Source: Chloroflexota bacterium (GTDB taxonomy: Bacteria > Chloroflexota > Anaerolineae > Aggregatilineales > Phototrophicaceae). Taken from it: a stretch of 63,920 nucleotides of DNA. The translations under genes and the position numbers were made by a program. This document shows positions 43,774 through 52,789 of this stretch, piece by piece (within the stretch, counting starts at the first letter, position 1; each line of letters starts with the position of its first letter). Where the stretch lies: contig WTGC01000009.1 of assembly GCA_011523705.1 (NCBI GenBank), forward strand, positions 1 through 63,920, in the 5' to 3' direction. The notes under the pieces were generated by a model that saw only the letters and a list, made by a program, of their open reading frames with translations, had not been told where the DNA came from and searched no databases.

Positions 43774-45045
43774 ATGACTGGAGACAAGGTCCGAATCGGG
43801 ATCGTCGGCATTGGCAATATGGGTAAGCAGCATGTGAAGCACGTCATCGACTTGCCGAATACGGAGCTCGCCGCCGTCTGTGATCGAAGCATGGAACGGC
43901 TGGAAAGCGCATTTGCCCCCGAAGATCCGCCGGAAACAAGCGCGACAGCCGACGATATCGCCGCCGCCGAAGAATCGGACGCGACGGACGAGAACGAATC
44001 CGACGCTAGGGATTGCGCCGTGGACGCCGAACAAGAAGCGGTGGATCCCGATTACGCGCGAATCCTCGCGGAGACAGCGCAGTTCACGGATTATCTTGAG
44101 ATGCTCGACGCGGTCGAAATGGATGGCGTCATTATCGCCACACCGCATTTCGATCATCCTGACATGGCGTTGGGGGCATTTGAGCGCGGCATCCACGTCT
44201 TGGTCGAAAAGCCGATCGCGGTGCACGTGCAGGAAGCGCAGCGCATGATCGACGGCTATCGCGCGGCCAAATCGGCGCAGCCGGATCTGGTCTTCGCCGC
44301 GATGTTCATGCAGCGCACTTGGGGCTATTGGCGCCAGATCAAGTCGATGGTCGACCGCGGCGAGCTGGGGCTACTCATTCGCTGCACTTGGTTGATCACC
44401 GATTGGTTCCGCACGCAGAGCTATTACGACAGCGGCGGCTGGCGCGCGACCTGGCGTGGCGAAGGCGGCGGCGTGCTGATGAACCAATGCCCGCATAATC
44501 TTGATTTATATCAATGGATCGTGGGCATGCCGGCGAGGGCGCAGGGCTTCGTCAGCTTCGGCAAACATCATCGGATTGAGGTAGAGGATGAGGTAACGGC
44601 CTACTTCGAGCACGAGAACGGCATGGTCGGGCACTTCATCACCACGACGGGCGAATCGCCCGGCACCAACCGGCTGGAGATCGCCGGCGAAAATGGCAAG
44701 CTGGTTTATCAGGATGACGAATTGTGGTTCTACCGCAACGATTGGTCGTCAATCAAGCAGATCCGTGAATCTGAATCGGGTTTCGCGGCCGTGCCCTATG
44801 CGCGCGAGGCGATTGACTACGCGCCCAAGACCACGCATGGGCATGAGCTCATCATTGAGAATTTCGCTGAGGCGATCTTGAATGGGACGGATCTAATCGC
44901 GCCGGCGGAAGAGGGGCTGCATTCGGTCGCCATCAACAATGCGATCATCTTGTCCGCGCAGAAGCGTCAAATGGTGGAGCTGCCGCCCGATGGCGCTGAA
45001 TTCGCCGCGCTGCTTGATCAATATATTGCCAAGCCACCAGCATGA
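43774..45045 (+). CDS. Gfo/Idh/MocA-family oxidoreductase with an acidic insertion
   Basis: A 423-residue NAD(P)-dependent sugar or inositol dehydrogenase. The Rossmann motif is GIVGIGNMGKQH; the family Lys is in VEKPIAV (about 145-149), and the catalytic-type His in NQCPHNLDLY. The C-terminal domain is normal up to VELPP. Between the second beta strand and FTDYLEML there is an Asp/Glu/Ala-rich insertion (about residues 48-95) that normal family members lack. A GTG start eleven codons upstream is possible. It is followed after 19 bp by a sugar isomerase/epimerase gene, a usual pairing in inositol and sugar catabolism. Confidence 0.87.
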   Translation: MTGDKVRIGIVGIGNMGKQHVKHVIDLPNTELAAVCDRSMERLESAFAPEDPPETSATADDIAAAEESDATDENESDARDCAVDAEQEAVDPDYARILAETAQFTDYLEMLDAVEMDGVIIATPHFDHPDMALGAFERGIHVLVEKPIAVHVQEAQRMIDGYRAAKSAQPDLVFAAMFMQRTWGYWRQIKSMVDRGELGLLIRCTWLITDWFRTQSYYDSGGWRATWRGEGGGVLMNQCPHNLDLYQWIVGMPARAQGFVSFGKHHRIEVEDEVTAYFEHENGMVGHFITTTGESPGTNRLEIAGENGKLVYQDDELWFYRNDWSSIKQIRESESGFAAVPYAREAIDYAPKTTHGHELIIENFAEAILNGTDLIAPAEEGLHSVAINNAIILSAQKRQMVELPPDGAEFAALLDQYIAKPPA

Positions 45046-45064
45046 ATGAGTTTAGGAGAAACTG

Positions 45065-45916
45065 ATGACACAGATCGCCGCGCAACTGTTTACCATCCGC
45101 GATTTCACCAAGACGCGAGAAGACTTCGCCGCCAGCATGGCGAAGATCCGCGATATCGGCTACCAAGCGGTGCAGGTATCACAGATCGGGGATATCTCCG
45201 ATGCCGATGTCAAGCGCATCTGTGACGAAAATGGCTTGACCATCTGCAATACGCATGTCTCGGTTGACGACCTGCTGAGGAAGCCCGATGCCGTGATCGA
45301 ACAGCACCGTCTCTGGGGCGCGCGTCATGTGGCGATCGGGGGCATGCCGCAGGAATACCGCGAGAGCGAAGCTGGCTTCCGGCGCTTTGCCGAAGTCGCC
45401 AATGGCATCGGCGAGCGGCTGTATGAAGCCGGGCTCACCTTCAGTTACCACAATCACAGCTTCGAGTTCCTTCGATTTGGCGCGCGCAGCGGGCTGGAGC
45501 TTATATTCGACGAGACCGATCCGCGCTATGTGCAGGCGGAACTCGATACCTATTGGATACAGCACGGCGGCGCTGATCCCGTTGTATGGATCGAGCGGAT
45601 GCAAGATCGGATGCCGGTGATACATCTCAAGGACATGGTCATGCTGTCCCCCACCCTAAATCCCTCCCCCAAAATGAGGGAGGGACTTTCATCGGCTCCC
45701 CTCCCTCCTCGTGGGGGAGGGGCTGGGGGTGGTGTACGACCGCAACAAGCGTTTGCGGAAGTGGGCGAAGGCAATATGAACTTCTCGGGCATCCTGGCTG
45801 CCTGCCAGCGCATCGGCGTCGAATGGTACGCTGTAGAGCAAGATATCTGCCAGCGCGATCCCTTCGAAAGCCTGGCGATCAGCTATCGGAATCTGCGGGC
45901 GATGGGATTGTCGTAG
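45065..45916 (+). CDS. TIM-barrel sugar phosphate isomerase/epimerase with in-frame palindromic repeat
   Basis: A 283-residue protein of the AP-endonuclease-2/xylose-isomerase-like barrel. Metal-site segments are visible: FSYHNHSFEF, AELDTYWIQHGG, VIHLKDM and WYAVEQDICQRDPFES. Between KDMVM and QAFAEVGEGN, where relatives have a short loop, a palindromic repeat (45647-45733) is inserted in frame and adds about 29 residues (Ser195 to Gly223), rich in Pro, Gly and Arg. The rest of the fold stays intact, so the protein may still work. GGAG stands before the ATG. Co-directional with the Gfo/Idh/MocA gene. Confidence 0.85.
   Translation: MTQIAAQLFTIRDFTKTREDFAASMAKIRDIGYQAVQVSQIGDISDADVKRICDENGLTICNTHVSVDDLLRKPDAVIEQHRLWGARHVAIGGMPQEYRESEAGFRRFAEVANGIGERLYEAGLTFSYHNHSFEFLRFGARSGLELIFDETDPRYVQAELDTYWIQHGGADPVVWIERMQDRMPVIHLKDMVMLSPTLNPSPKMREGLSSAPLPPRGGGAGGGVRPQQAFAEVGEGNMNFSGILAACQRIGVEWYAVEQDICQRDPFESLAISYRNLRAMGLS
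45647..45733 (+). repeat. Family A palindromic repeat inside a coding sequence
   Basis: Two hairpins: CCCTCCCCC/AAAATG/AGGGAGGG and CCCCTCCC/TCCTCGTG/GGGGAGGGG, framed by ends CCCCCACC and GGGGGTGG that are complementary. The left half (from CCCCCACCCTAAATCCC to ACTTTCATCGG) is nearly the same as the intergenic repeat at 56458-56503. All 29 codons are sense codons in the reading frame of the isomerase gene. Confidence 0.9.
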
Positions 45917-45978
45917 TATTCAGCATTCTGCTGAGGGCAAGGCACCGCCGCAGGAAGAGACGTTTACATCATCGCAAA

Positions 45979-47415
45979 TTACAGGGGCGGTTCAGTGAAC
46001 AGGTCTCCCTCATATCCTGTTCCTGTGTGGCCTGCCGGGCTAGGCACTTCGAATTTTGCGCCATTTATGATCTCATTTACTGTCAACAGTTGAATTCTCG
46101 GATATGCCTTGCCTTCAATCTCTATATCACCAGCCATGGCCATTGTCTGTTTGAAGTTCTTTAACTGTCGTTCGCTCGGCTCATGCAGAGTGATTAATCC
46201 CGCCATCTGGATATTCTCAAACTGTAATACGGCATTTAGGGATCGCACGACATTAATGCCAACGTTTTCTCCGCCTTTGACTTCCAATGCCATAGACTGG
46301 AAAACCTTCTCGCCAGGCATGTCGAAGTATATACGCCCGTCTATGCCGTCATCAGCAGTTTTCTTGACATTTACGAATCCGTCTACTTTCTCGACACACC
46401 ACTTTTGGAATTGATAATGGTCTTGCTTCCATAGTTCAAAAGCGCCTTCCCAGTTCTTCGGTACGCCATCAATTGCATAGTCCTCTCCCTCTACCAGCCC
46501 CATACGCTCATATAGCCGGCGGCGGGCCACGCGTCGTATTGCATGAATGGTTATGTCGATGCCAATCCATTGGCGGCCGAGCTTGTTGGCGGCCTCAATG
46601 GTCGTAGCGCAGCCACAGAATGGATCCAGAACAACATCTCCGGGCTTGCTCGACGCCATGACAATGCGCTCCAGGAGGGCGAGCGGTTTCTGCGTCTTGA
46701 AATCTAGCCACTCGCTGGACCAAGGCAATAGTGAATGATGTTGCCAAACATCATCAGGAATCTTACCTTTTTCATAATCTCTTTCAGACCCATCTGCACG
46801 TAATTGCCCCTTGTCCCACTTGTGTGGGGTTCTAACATCATCAACGTTAAACACCCACTTATTACTGTTTGTGTAAAACAACAGTATGTCATGTTTTCTT
46901 GCCCAGCGTTTCTTAGATGCTCCCCCGCCAGAGTAATACCATACAAATTCGTTTTGGAAGTTTCGTTGTCCAAAGACTACGTCCATCACGATTTTCAAGT
47001 AGTGGCTCGCTGTCGGGTCACAATGCAGATAGATGCTTGCAGTTGGTTTCATCACTCGTTTGATCCATAGCAAGCGCTCGGTCATGTACGACAGATACGC
47101 CGCCATATCCGCTTGCACGTTCACCAGTCCGCTCAGGAATCGTGCTAGATAGTCCGCTTCATGGCCATCAATCGCATGCTCACGCAATAGCATGGGCATC
47201 TTCCGAATTACACGCATTCGAACTGCATCCAGCACCCATGTATCTGTGTATGCCTCAACCTGATCAGGTAGCGGTCGTCCCGTATGGTCTTTGTAGATGT
47301 TGTTGTAATCTCGTTTCGAATTGAATGGCGGATCGAGATATACCAGATCTATGCTTTCGGTCTGCATCTTATCGCGTATAACGGTCAGACAATCGCCATA
47401 GTACAGCATATTCAT
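45979..47415 (-). CDS. DNA methyltransferase fused to a PD-(D/E)xK nuclease-like domain
   Basis: A 478-residue beta-class amino-methyltransferase: motif IV DPPF (28-31) comes before motif I DPFCGCATT (264-272). DPPF suggests N6-adenine methylation. After residue about 320 there is a domain with the core of Mrr-like nucleases: DDGIDGRIYF (about 355-364) and ALEVKGG (about 376-382), i.e. Asp...Glu-x-Lys. It would therefore be a single-chain modification/restriction protein. GAGGG lies before ATG 47415; a GTG three codons upstream is possible. Base composition is lower in GC than the flanking genes, in line with acquisition by transfer. The next gene downstream converges on it. Confidence 0.82.
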   Translation of the reverse strand: MNMLYYGDCLTVIRDKMQTESIDLVYLDPPFNSKRDYNNIYKDHTGRPLPDQVEAYTDTWVLDAVRMRVIRKMPMLLREHAIDGHEADYLARFLSGLVNVQADMAAYLSYMTERLLWIKRVMKPTASIYLHCDPTASHYLKIVMDVVFGQRNFQNEFVWYYSGGGASKKRWARKHDILLFYTNSNKWVFNVDDVRTPHKWDKGQLRADGSERDYEKGKIPDDVWQHHSLLPWSSEWLDFKTQKPLALLERIVMASSKPGDVVLDPFCGCATTIEAANKLGRQWIGIDITIHAIRRVARRRLYERMGLVEGEDYAIDGVPKNWEGAFELWKQDHYQFQKWCVEKVDGFVNVKKTADDGIDGRIYFDMPGEKVFQSMALEVKGGENVGINVVRSLNAVLQFENIQMAGLITLHEPSERQLKNFKQTMAMAGDIEIEGKAYPRIQLLTVNEIINGAKFEVPSPAGHTGTGYEGDLFTEPPL

Positions 47416-47573
47416 GCAAAGCACCCTCGGAGGAACATGTTGAACAAGCTATCTGATTTGCTACACAATTGTACTGATTCTACTCTATTTGCATTTGTAA
47501 GTATTGTGAACCTTAGATCAAACAGACTTTGACCGCCGGTCGCCATCAAGATTCACAATAACGTAAGCTGTTC

Positions 47574-48815
47574 CTAGCCGCCAGCGGCGCGAGCGGCGCC
47601 TTCGCCGACGGTGATCGACTCCCGGCCGGTCAGTTCGGCGAGGATGTTGGCGCTCACCCACAGGGTTTCGATTTCGAGCGTATTCTTGATGCGCATGACG
47701 CGAGCGTTGACGCACTGCGATGGGTCGCTGCGGAAGGCGTCATAGAGCCCGGCTCTGATCGTTTCCTCATCGGTGTCGAAGAACAGCGGCATGCGGCAGC
47801 GCTTGAGCGAGCCGCTGGTGAACATGTTCTTCATCGTCTTCTGGAAATCGATTTTGTCGAAGAGGGTCTTCGACATGAAGTCGGCAAAGCCGTAAGTGGT
47901 GGCGTTGCCATGGGATTCGGGCGTCAAGTCGAGAACGACGATGCGCTTGATTCGAGGCGAAGTCGGCTCGAGCTCGCCTTCGACCAGCCAGCGGCCGATG
48001 ATATTGGTGTCCATGCCGGCGCCGCTGATGTTCTTGCCCATCTCGTCAATGATCAGCAGATCAATGTCTTCCACCGGCAGGCTGGGCATCAACTCGCGCG
48101 ACTGCTGCAAGAGGCGCTGATCGCCTTCGACGACCGTCTCCGCCGTGAAGCCTTCCAGATGAGCGACGCTGTGATAACCATCCTCGACGACGCCGAAGCC
48201 GGCGACGAAGTTGATATTGTTAATCAAGTGCTGGGCGATGACCGGCATATAGTCGCGCAAGCCGACGGTGGCTTGCTGATGAATGGTGCGGGCGCCGGTC
48301 TCCTTGCCCAAGCCGATCGCGAGCATCTTCAGCAGACCGCTTTCGTGCGGACCGTGAAAATCGGTGTGGACCTTGGTCCGGTTGGTGATGATTAAGCCAT
48401 CGGCTTCGTAGACATTCTTGTCGATGTAGGCTGGCAAGCCGGCGCCGGTCATGCCGGTGTCAACGACTTCCATGGTGGCATGGATGGGGCAGCCCACCGT
48501 CTCTTCACTGATGCCGAGGCCGGCGAGCACTTCGATCTGCCCGGCTGGCGTGGCGCCGCCGTGACTGCCCATGGCTGGCACGATGAAGGGCTCGCCGCCT
48601 GATGCTTTGACCAGCGCGACCAGCTTGGCGGCGATCTTGTCGATGCTGGCGACACCGCGGCTGCCGAAGCCAAGGGCGATGCGCTTGCCCTCAACGGCTT
48701 CCGCGAGGCGCAGGCGCGCCCAGTCGGCTGCCAGCGTCGCTTCGATATCGACGGGTTGTCCCTTGGGCAAGGCCTGCTTTACCGGATAGAGGGTCGGAAT
48801 CTTTACGTTTTCCAT
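47574..48815 (-). CDS. LarA-family (DUF2088) protein, lactate-racemase-like
   Basis: A 413-residue protein of the LarA superfamily, whose studied members use a nickel-pincer cofactor to racemise or epimerise hydroxy acids. Segments include LGFGSRGVASIDKI, MGSHGGATPAGQ (the cofactor-region His), ITNRTKVHTDFHGPHESGL and LKMLAIGLGKE; the Lys and His residues of the pincer site appear to be kept (KVHTDF). It lacks the very N-terminal form of true LarA, so the substrate is open, perhaps a sugar acid from the neighbouring catabolism (inference). Cofactor-building genes larB/C/E are not in the window. Confidence 0.75.
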   Translation of the reverse strand: MENVKIPTLYPVKQALPKGQPVDIEATLAADWARLRLAEAVEGKRIALGFGSRGVASIDKIAAKLVALVKASGGEPFIVPAMGSHGGATPAGQIEVLAGLGISEETVGCPIHATMEVVDTGMTGAGLPAYIDKNVYEADGLIITNRTKVHTDFHGPHESGLLKMLAIGLGKETGARTIHQQATVGLRDYMPVIAQHLINNINFVAGFGVVEDGYHSVAHLEGFTAETVVEGDQRLLQQSRELMPSLPVEDIDLLIIDEMGKNISGAGMDTNIIGRWLVEGELEPTSPRIKRIVVLDLTPESHGNATTYGFADFMSKTLFDKIDFQKTMKNMFTSGSLKRCRMPLFFDTDEETIRAGLYDAFRSDPSQCVNARVMRIKNTLEIETLWVSANILAELTGRESITVGEGAARAAGG

Positions 48816-48986
48816 GATAAGGCTCTTTTACCTTGGTTGGTCGCACAAAAGATATTGTAACAGGTTCACCGCCGATTGTAATCGTTTGTTGTGGAATATG
48901 CAACAATGTTGATATCAGATCTGAAGTGTGGACAAACAGAACCAAAGCCACCCGAGAGGAGGACCGCATGCGGCTGCGCGAGCGGA

Positions 48987-49871
48987 TTAAGCATTTTCGA
49001 TTTTTACCGCCAGCCCTGATTGATTGAGACGTCGTTGCGCAATATCGATATATTCGGCGGAGATGTCAATGCCCACGAATTCACGACCATTGAGAAGCGC
49101 CATCTTGCCGGTGGTGCCGGAACCACACATGGGATCGAGAACGAGATCGCCCGGATTGCTCCAAGAGAGAATGTGGTCGAGGGCGAGCTTTTCGGGGAAA
49201 ACAGCCGGATGCTGGAACGCGATCTTGTCCCGTGTCGTGCCGCCCAAGCCCACCGCGTAGGACCAGATATTGGTGCGCGTCTTTTCTTTCTTCAGCTCGC
49301 CGAGCTTCTTTTTGTTGATGCCGTCCGGCAGCTTGTTATGGGTTAGCATCTCCATGCCATGCCGTTGAGTGGGGATCTTCAGTGGATTAAATGTCCCCGG
49401 TTTGCCCTTTGACATCACAAACATCATTTCATAGGCGTTGGTATAGGCGTTGCTGCGCGTGAAAGGCGTATTCTTTTTCTGATAGATCATCACGTCGTGG
49501 GCGGAAAAGCCGATTTCCTGAAAATAAATGGCTTGGCGGAATGATGTCAGGCTGCGTCCGTACTTAATGCGGTCGCCTACCACCCAGACGACGATACCGC
49601 CGGGCGCGGTCACGCGATAGAGTTCATCGGCGATTTCCTCAAATGGAAATTCGTATCCCTTGTAATCGCGCAGCTTGTCGTAAGGTGGTGAGGTGATAGT
49701 AAGTTGTATGATGCCAGGCGACCAACTGCGCATGACATCAACACAATTACCGATAATCAACCGTCCGCGACAATAATCTGTCCCATGCGCCTTGCCTTCC
49801 ATGGGGGCATCGCCATCTTGCCCGGCGGACGCCTGTTGCGTTATGCGCAACCCTGTTTGCGACATGGTCAT
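48987..49871 (-). CDS. Site-specific DNA methyltransferase (beta class, probably N4-cytosine)
   Basis: A 294-residue methyltransferase with motif IV TSPPY (60-64), the form typical of N4-cytosine enzymes, before motif I LDPMCGSGTTGKMA near residue 252. The linker holds a basic target-recognition segment (INKKKLGELKKEKTRTN). No partner nuclease gene adjoins, so it looks like an orphan. The start is not sure: ATG 49871, ATG 49865 or TTG 49877; none has a strong ribosome-binding site. The 228-bp divergent gap to the homocysteine methyltransferase gene should contain both promoters. Confidence 0.85.
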   Translation of the reverse strand: MTMSQTGLRITQQASAGQDGDAPMEGKAHGTDYCRGRLIIGNCVDVMRSWSPGIIQLTITSPPYDKLRDYKGYEFPFEEIADELYRVTAPGGIVVWVVGDRIKYGRSLTSFRQAIYFQEIGFSAHDVMIYQKKNTPFTRSNAYTNAYEMMFVMSKGKPGTFNPLKIPTQRHGMEMLTHNKLPDGINKKKLGELKKEKTRTNIWSYAVGLGGTTRDKIAFQHPAVFPEKLALDHILSWSNPGDLVLDPMCGSGTTGKMALLNGREFVGIDISAEYIDIAQRRLNQSGLAVKIENA

Positions 49872-50099
49872 TCTCAATTATCTTGCACTTGATTCATGGC
49901 ACGATTCGCACCAACGCTTGCGCTCGCGTGTGACCGTCTGTTTGTCAAGCGAACGTTTCGGCGCACCAATAACGGAGACAATCTGCAACGCCAGTATTAT
50001 AGCAAATATTTTCTAATTCGCAGAGATCAATGAGCGTTTCGCTGCTTTCCTGTCGGGAAAAGTGCTAGAATCGCTGGGCGTAAGCTGAACGGGAGTTGA

Positions 50100-51017
50100 A
50101 TGATGGCGAGCGACCGGAAGCCGATATTGCTGGACGGCGGGATGGGGCAGGAGATTTACAATCGCGGCGGCAAGGGCGGCTACGGCGAATGGGCGACCGC
50201 GGCGCTCTATGAAGACCCGCAGCTGGTCCGCGAGATTCACCTGGATTACATTCGCGCCGGCGCCGATGTCATCACCACCAACAGCTATGGTACGACGCGG
50301 ATGCGCCTGTCGGCTGTCGGCCTGGAAGACCGCTTTGAGAAGCTAGTCCGCGCGGCGGGCGAGTTGGCGTCGGATGCGCGCGAAATGGCCGGGCGCGGCG
50401 ATCTGCGAATCGCGACCAGTCTGCCGCCGCTGGAAGCCAGCTACGTCAACGAATTCGAATTGTCCTACGACGAGACCAGCGCCCAATTCGCCGAGCTGAT
50501 GGACCTGCTTGATCCCTATGTTGATATCTTTCTGGGAGAGACCTTATCGACTTCGTTTGAAGCGCGCGCTTTCCTCGAGGCGGCGCAGGGGCGAGGCAAG
50601 ACCACCTGGCTGGCGCTGACACTGAATGACCACGGCAGCACCGACTTGCGCGGCGGCGAGTCGCTGGCCGACATCATCGCGCTGGTACGCGATTATGCGC
50701 CGGACGCGCTGCTGATCAATTGCTGCACGCCGGATAGCGTTCGCGAGGCCCTGCCGGTTCTGCAAGAGAGTGGATTGCCCTTCGGCGGCTACGCCAATGG
50801 TTTCGTCGAGATTCCAGCGGCTTGGGACGAACGCGGCGGCGTCATGCAGCTTGAGACGCGCCGGGACTTGTCGCCGGAAGTTTACGCGTCTGATGTAGCG
50901 CGCTGGATGCAGGCGGGCGCGGCCGTCGTCGGCGGCTGCTGCGAGACCGGCCCGGCCCATATCGCGCGGCTGCGGCAGCTGATTGATAGCGGAGAACAAA
51001 AAGAAGAGAGCGAATAA
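50100..51017 (+). CDS. Homocysteine S-methyltransferase family protein
   Basis: A 305-residue barrel of the pfam02574 family, which moves a methyl group from S-methylmethionine, AdoMet or a betaine to homocysteine. The zinc thiols are visible: Cys in LLINCCTPDS and the pair in VGGCCETGPAH. The N-terminus ILLDGGMGQEIYNRGG is typical. GGGAG precedes the ATG by five bases; a second ATG follows directly. It overlaps nothing, but the next gene begins four bases after its stop, so they are one transcript. Confidence 0.87.
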   Translation: MMASDRKPILLDGGMGQEIYNRGGKGGYGEWATAALYEDPQLVREIHLDYIRAGADVITTNSYGTTRMRLSAVGLEDRFEKLVRAAGELASDAREMAGRGDLRIATSLPPLEASYVNEFELSYDETSAQFAELMDLLDPYVDIFLGETLSTSFEARAFLEAAQGRGKTTWLALTLNDHGSTDLRGGESLADIIALVRDYAPDALLINCCTPDSVREALPVLQESGLPFGGYANGFVEIPAAWDERGGVMQLETRRDLSPEVYASDVARWMQAGAAVVGGCCETGPAHIARLRQLIDSGEQKEESE

Positions 51018-51021
51018 GCGA

Positions 51022-51723
51022 ATGACGAATCAAAGAGCAGTCATCACCGGCGCGGGGCAGGGCACGGGACGAGCTATCGCGCGGCGGCTGGCACAGGCGG
51101 GCGTTCACTGTGTGCTGGTCGGCCGGACGGCGAGCAAGCTGCAAGATGTGGCGGCGGAGATCGCGGCGGACGGCGGCGAAGCGAGCGTCCAGGCGCTGGA
51201 CTTGACGGATGACGCGGCTGTTGCCGACCTGGGCGCGGCGCTGGCGGGGCGGACGGTCGATATCCTGGTCAACTGCGCCGGCGACTGGCTGATCTCGCTG
51301 ATGGAAGATACGAGCAACGATCAGCTGGATCACATCCTGCGCGTGAACCTGCGCGCGCCCTACATCTTGACGCGTACCTTGCTGCCCAATCTGCGGCGCA
51401 GCGACAACGCCAGCATCATCAATATCGGCTCCTTGGTCACAGCGATTTCCGTCCCGTCGGTCAGCGCGTATACAGCGACAAAAGTCGGTCTGAAGGGCTT
51501 AACTGGTTCGCTGGCGGCCGAGTTGAAATCCGAGCGGATCCGCGTGGTCATGATCTCGCCCGGACCGGCTGATACGCCGATGCGCGCCGCCGCCTCGCCG
51601 GGCATCGACAAAGCGCTGCTGGTTCAGCCGGAGACGATCGCCGATATGGTTTACGCCGTCGCCTCACTGCCGCGCGGGATTACCACCAGTGATTGTGTAC
51701 TGTATTCAATGGCTTGGGAGTAA
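51022..51723 (+). CDS. Short-chain dehydrogenase/reductase (SDR)
   Basis: A 233-residue classical SDR: cofactor motif TGAGQGTG, NCAG (VNCAGDW), catalytic Ser in INIGSLV, and Tyr and Lys in YTATK. The Arg in LVGRTASKL favours NADP(H). The start at 51022 removes an N-terminal extension that overlaps the previous gene. It shares a transcript with the homocysteine methyltransferase gene. The substrate is unknown. Confidence 0.87.
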   Translation: MTNQRAVITGAGQGTGRAIARRLAQAGVHCVLVGRTASKLQDVAAEIAADGGEASVQALDLTDDAAVADLGAALAGRTVDILVNCAGDWLISLMEDTSNDQLDHILRVNLRAPYILTRTLLPNLRRSDNASIINIGSLVTAISVPSVSAYTATKVGLKGLTGSLAAELKSERIRVVMISPGPADTPMRAAASPGIDKALLVQPETIADMVYAVASLPRGITTSDCVLYSMAWE

Positions 51724-51736
51724 AGGGTGGAGCAAG

Positions 51737-51813
51737 AAGGGCGACCTGATCGATCGCCCTTACCGTATGGATATTCGGTGGACGGGCGACCCGAATTGCG
51801 AGCCGCCCGCAAC
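51737..51813 (+). repeat. Palindromic repeat, family B-like, in a convergent gap
   Basis: First hairpin has perfect 8-bp arms AAGGGCGA and TCGCCCTT; a second imperfect one (GGGCGACCC ... GAGCCGCCC) follows about 30 bases on. The plan is that of family B. It lies between convergent genes and may end transcription from both sides, although there is no clear T-run. Confidence 0.55.
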
Positions 51814-51823
51814 GAACAGACGA

Positions 51824-52789
51824 TTACATGTCGTCCATCATCATCATCATATCGCCCATCATCATATCGTCCATCATGACGCCATGATGCGCGGCCAACA
51901 TTGAAGGATCGCCGTCTTCCGCCAGGCTCTCCAAGCCATGGCCATAATCGGGCGCGCCTGACGTGAAGAGGATGCCCTGCTTCATCATGTCGTCGTCCAT
52001 CATCTTATCATCGTCCATGGCCATGTCGTCGTCCATCATTTCATCGTCGTCCATCATGTCGTCGTCTTCGGCCATTTCATCGTCGTCCATCATGTCGTCG
52101 TCTTCGGCCATTTCATCGTCGTCCATCATGTCGTCGTCTTCGGCCATCTCATCTTCGGCCATCATGTCGTCGTCCATCATCTCATCGTCCATCATCATGT
52201 CATGAGATTCAACGATCCAGAAGACGGGCGTGATTGGCGAGGCGAAGTCGGGGAACATAGACATGTGGGAGACGTTCTCGATGCGCACGGTGAATTCGCC
52301 CATATCGCCGGCGGTCACTGTTACGACAACAAGTTCATCGGCGGTGGGATAAGCCAAGTTGTCGTTGAGATCGCTGACGAGGCGGACAATGCCATCGCCC
52401 GGCAGTCCCGTATTGGGCGCGGCTTGACGGGGCGCTTGAAAGTAGCCGTGCCCAATCGGCTCGTTGCGCTCGGTGCCGAGATCCCAATAGTAGACCTGGT
52501 CGGTGACATCGCCGCTGACGGGCGCGCCCATATCGTAGAGGGCGATGCCGTATTCATTGGGCGCGAGGAAGCCGTCATTGGATTGGGCGAGCATGGTGGC
52601 GAAGCTCAAGGTATCGCCATCGTTGGCATGGATGACGAATTCGTAGGCGCCGCCGGGCAGGGCGATGCCCACGCCATCAGCGCCGACGGGCACAGCAGCC
52701 ACACCGGCGTTTGCCCCGTGGCTGTCTGCGAAGGCGGCGCCGCTACCCAGCAGCAGCAGCATGGCAAGTAGAAGAATGGATTTACGCAT
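51824..52789 (-). CDS. Secreted spondin-domain protein with a Met/Asp-rich repeat tail
   Basis: A 321-residue secreted protein. The Sec signal is KSILLLAMLLLLGSG, cut near AFADSHG; ATG 52789 follows ATAGGAG. Residues about 25-195 match the spondin N-terminal domain (FATMLAQSNDGFLAPNE, SGDVTDQVYYWDLGTERNE). The last 120 residues are almost only Met, Asp and Glu, with three exact 12-residue units (MAEDDDMMDDDE), then a short ordered stretch and a Met/Asp end. Such a tail could bind metal ions or hold a surface contact (inference). It converges on the SDR gene. Confidence 0.8.
   Translation of the reverse strand: MRKSILLLAMLLLLGSGAAFADSHGANAGVAAVPVGADGVGIALPGGAYEFVIHANDGDTLSFATMLAQSNDGFLAPNEYGIALYDMGAPVSGDVTDQVYYWDLGTERNEPIGHGYFQAPRQAAPNTGLPGDGIVRLVSDLNDNLAYPTADELVVVTVTAGDMGEFTVRIENVSHMSMFPDFASPITPVFWIVESHDMMMDDEMMDDDMMAEDEMAEDDDMMDDDEMAEDDDMMDDDEMAEDDDMMDDDEMMDDDMAMDDDKMMDDDMMKQGILFTSGAPDYGHGLESLAEDGDPSMLAAHHGVMMDDMMMGDMMMMMDDM
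52041..52148 (-). repeat. Three 36-bp tandem repeats coding the Asp/Met-rich tail
   Basis: Units 52041-52076, 52077-52112 and 52113-52148 differ only in the last base of the third. They are coding and in frame; expansion by slippage would change tail length by 12 residues per unit. Confidence 0.9.

Noticed and set aside
52041..52148. Regular 36-bp repeats that could be taken for a CRISPR array
   Set aside because: The units follow each other directly without spacers and code in frame for the Asp/Met-rich tail of the spondin-type protein.
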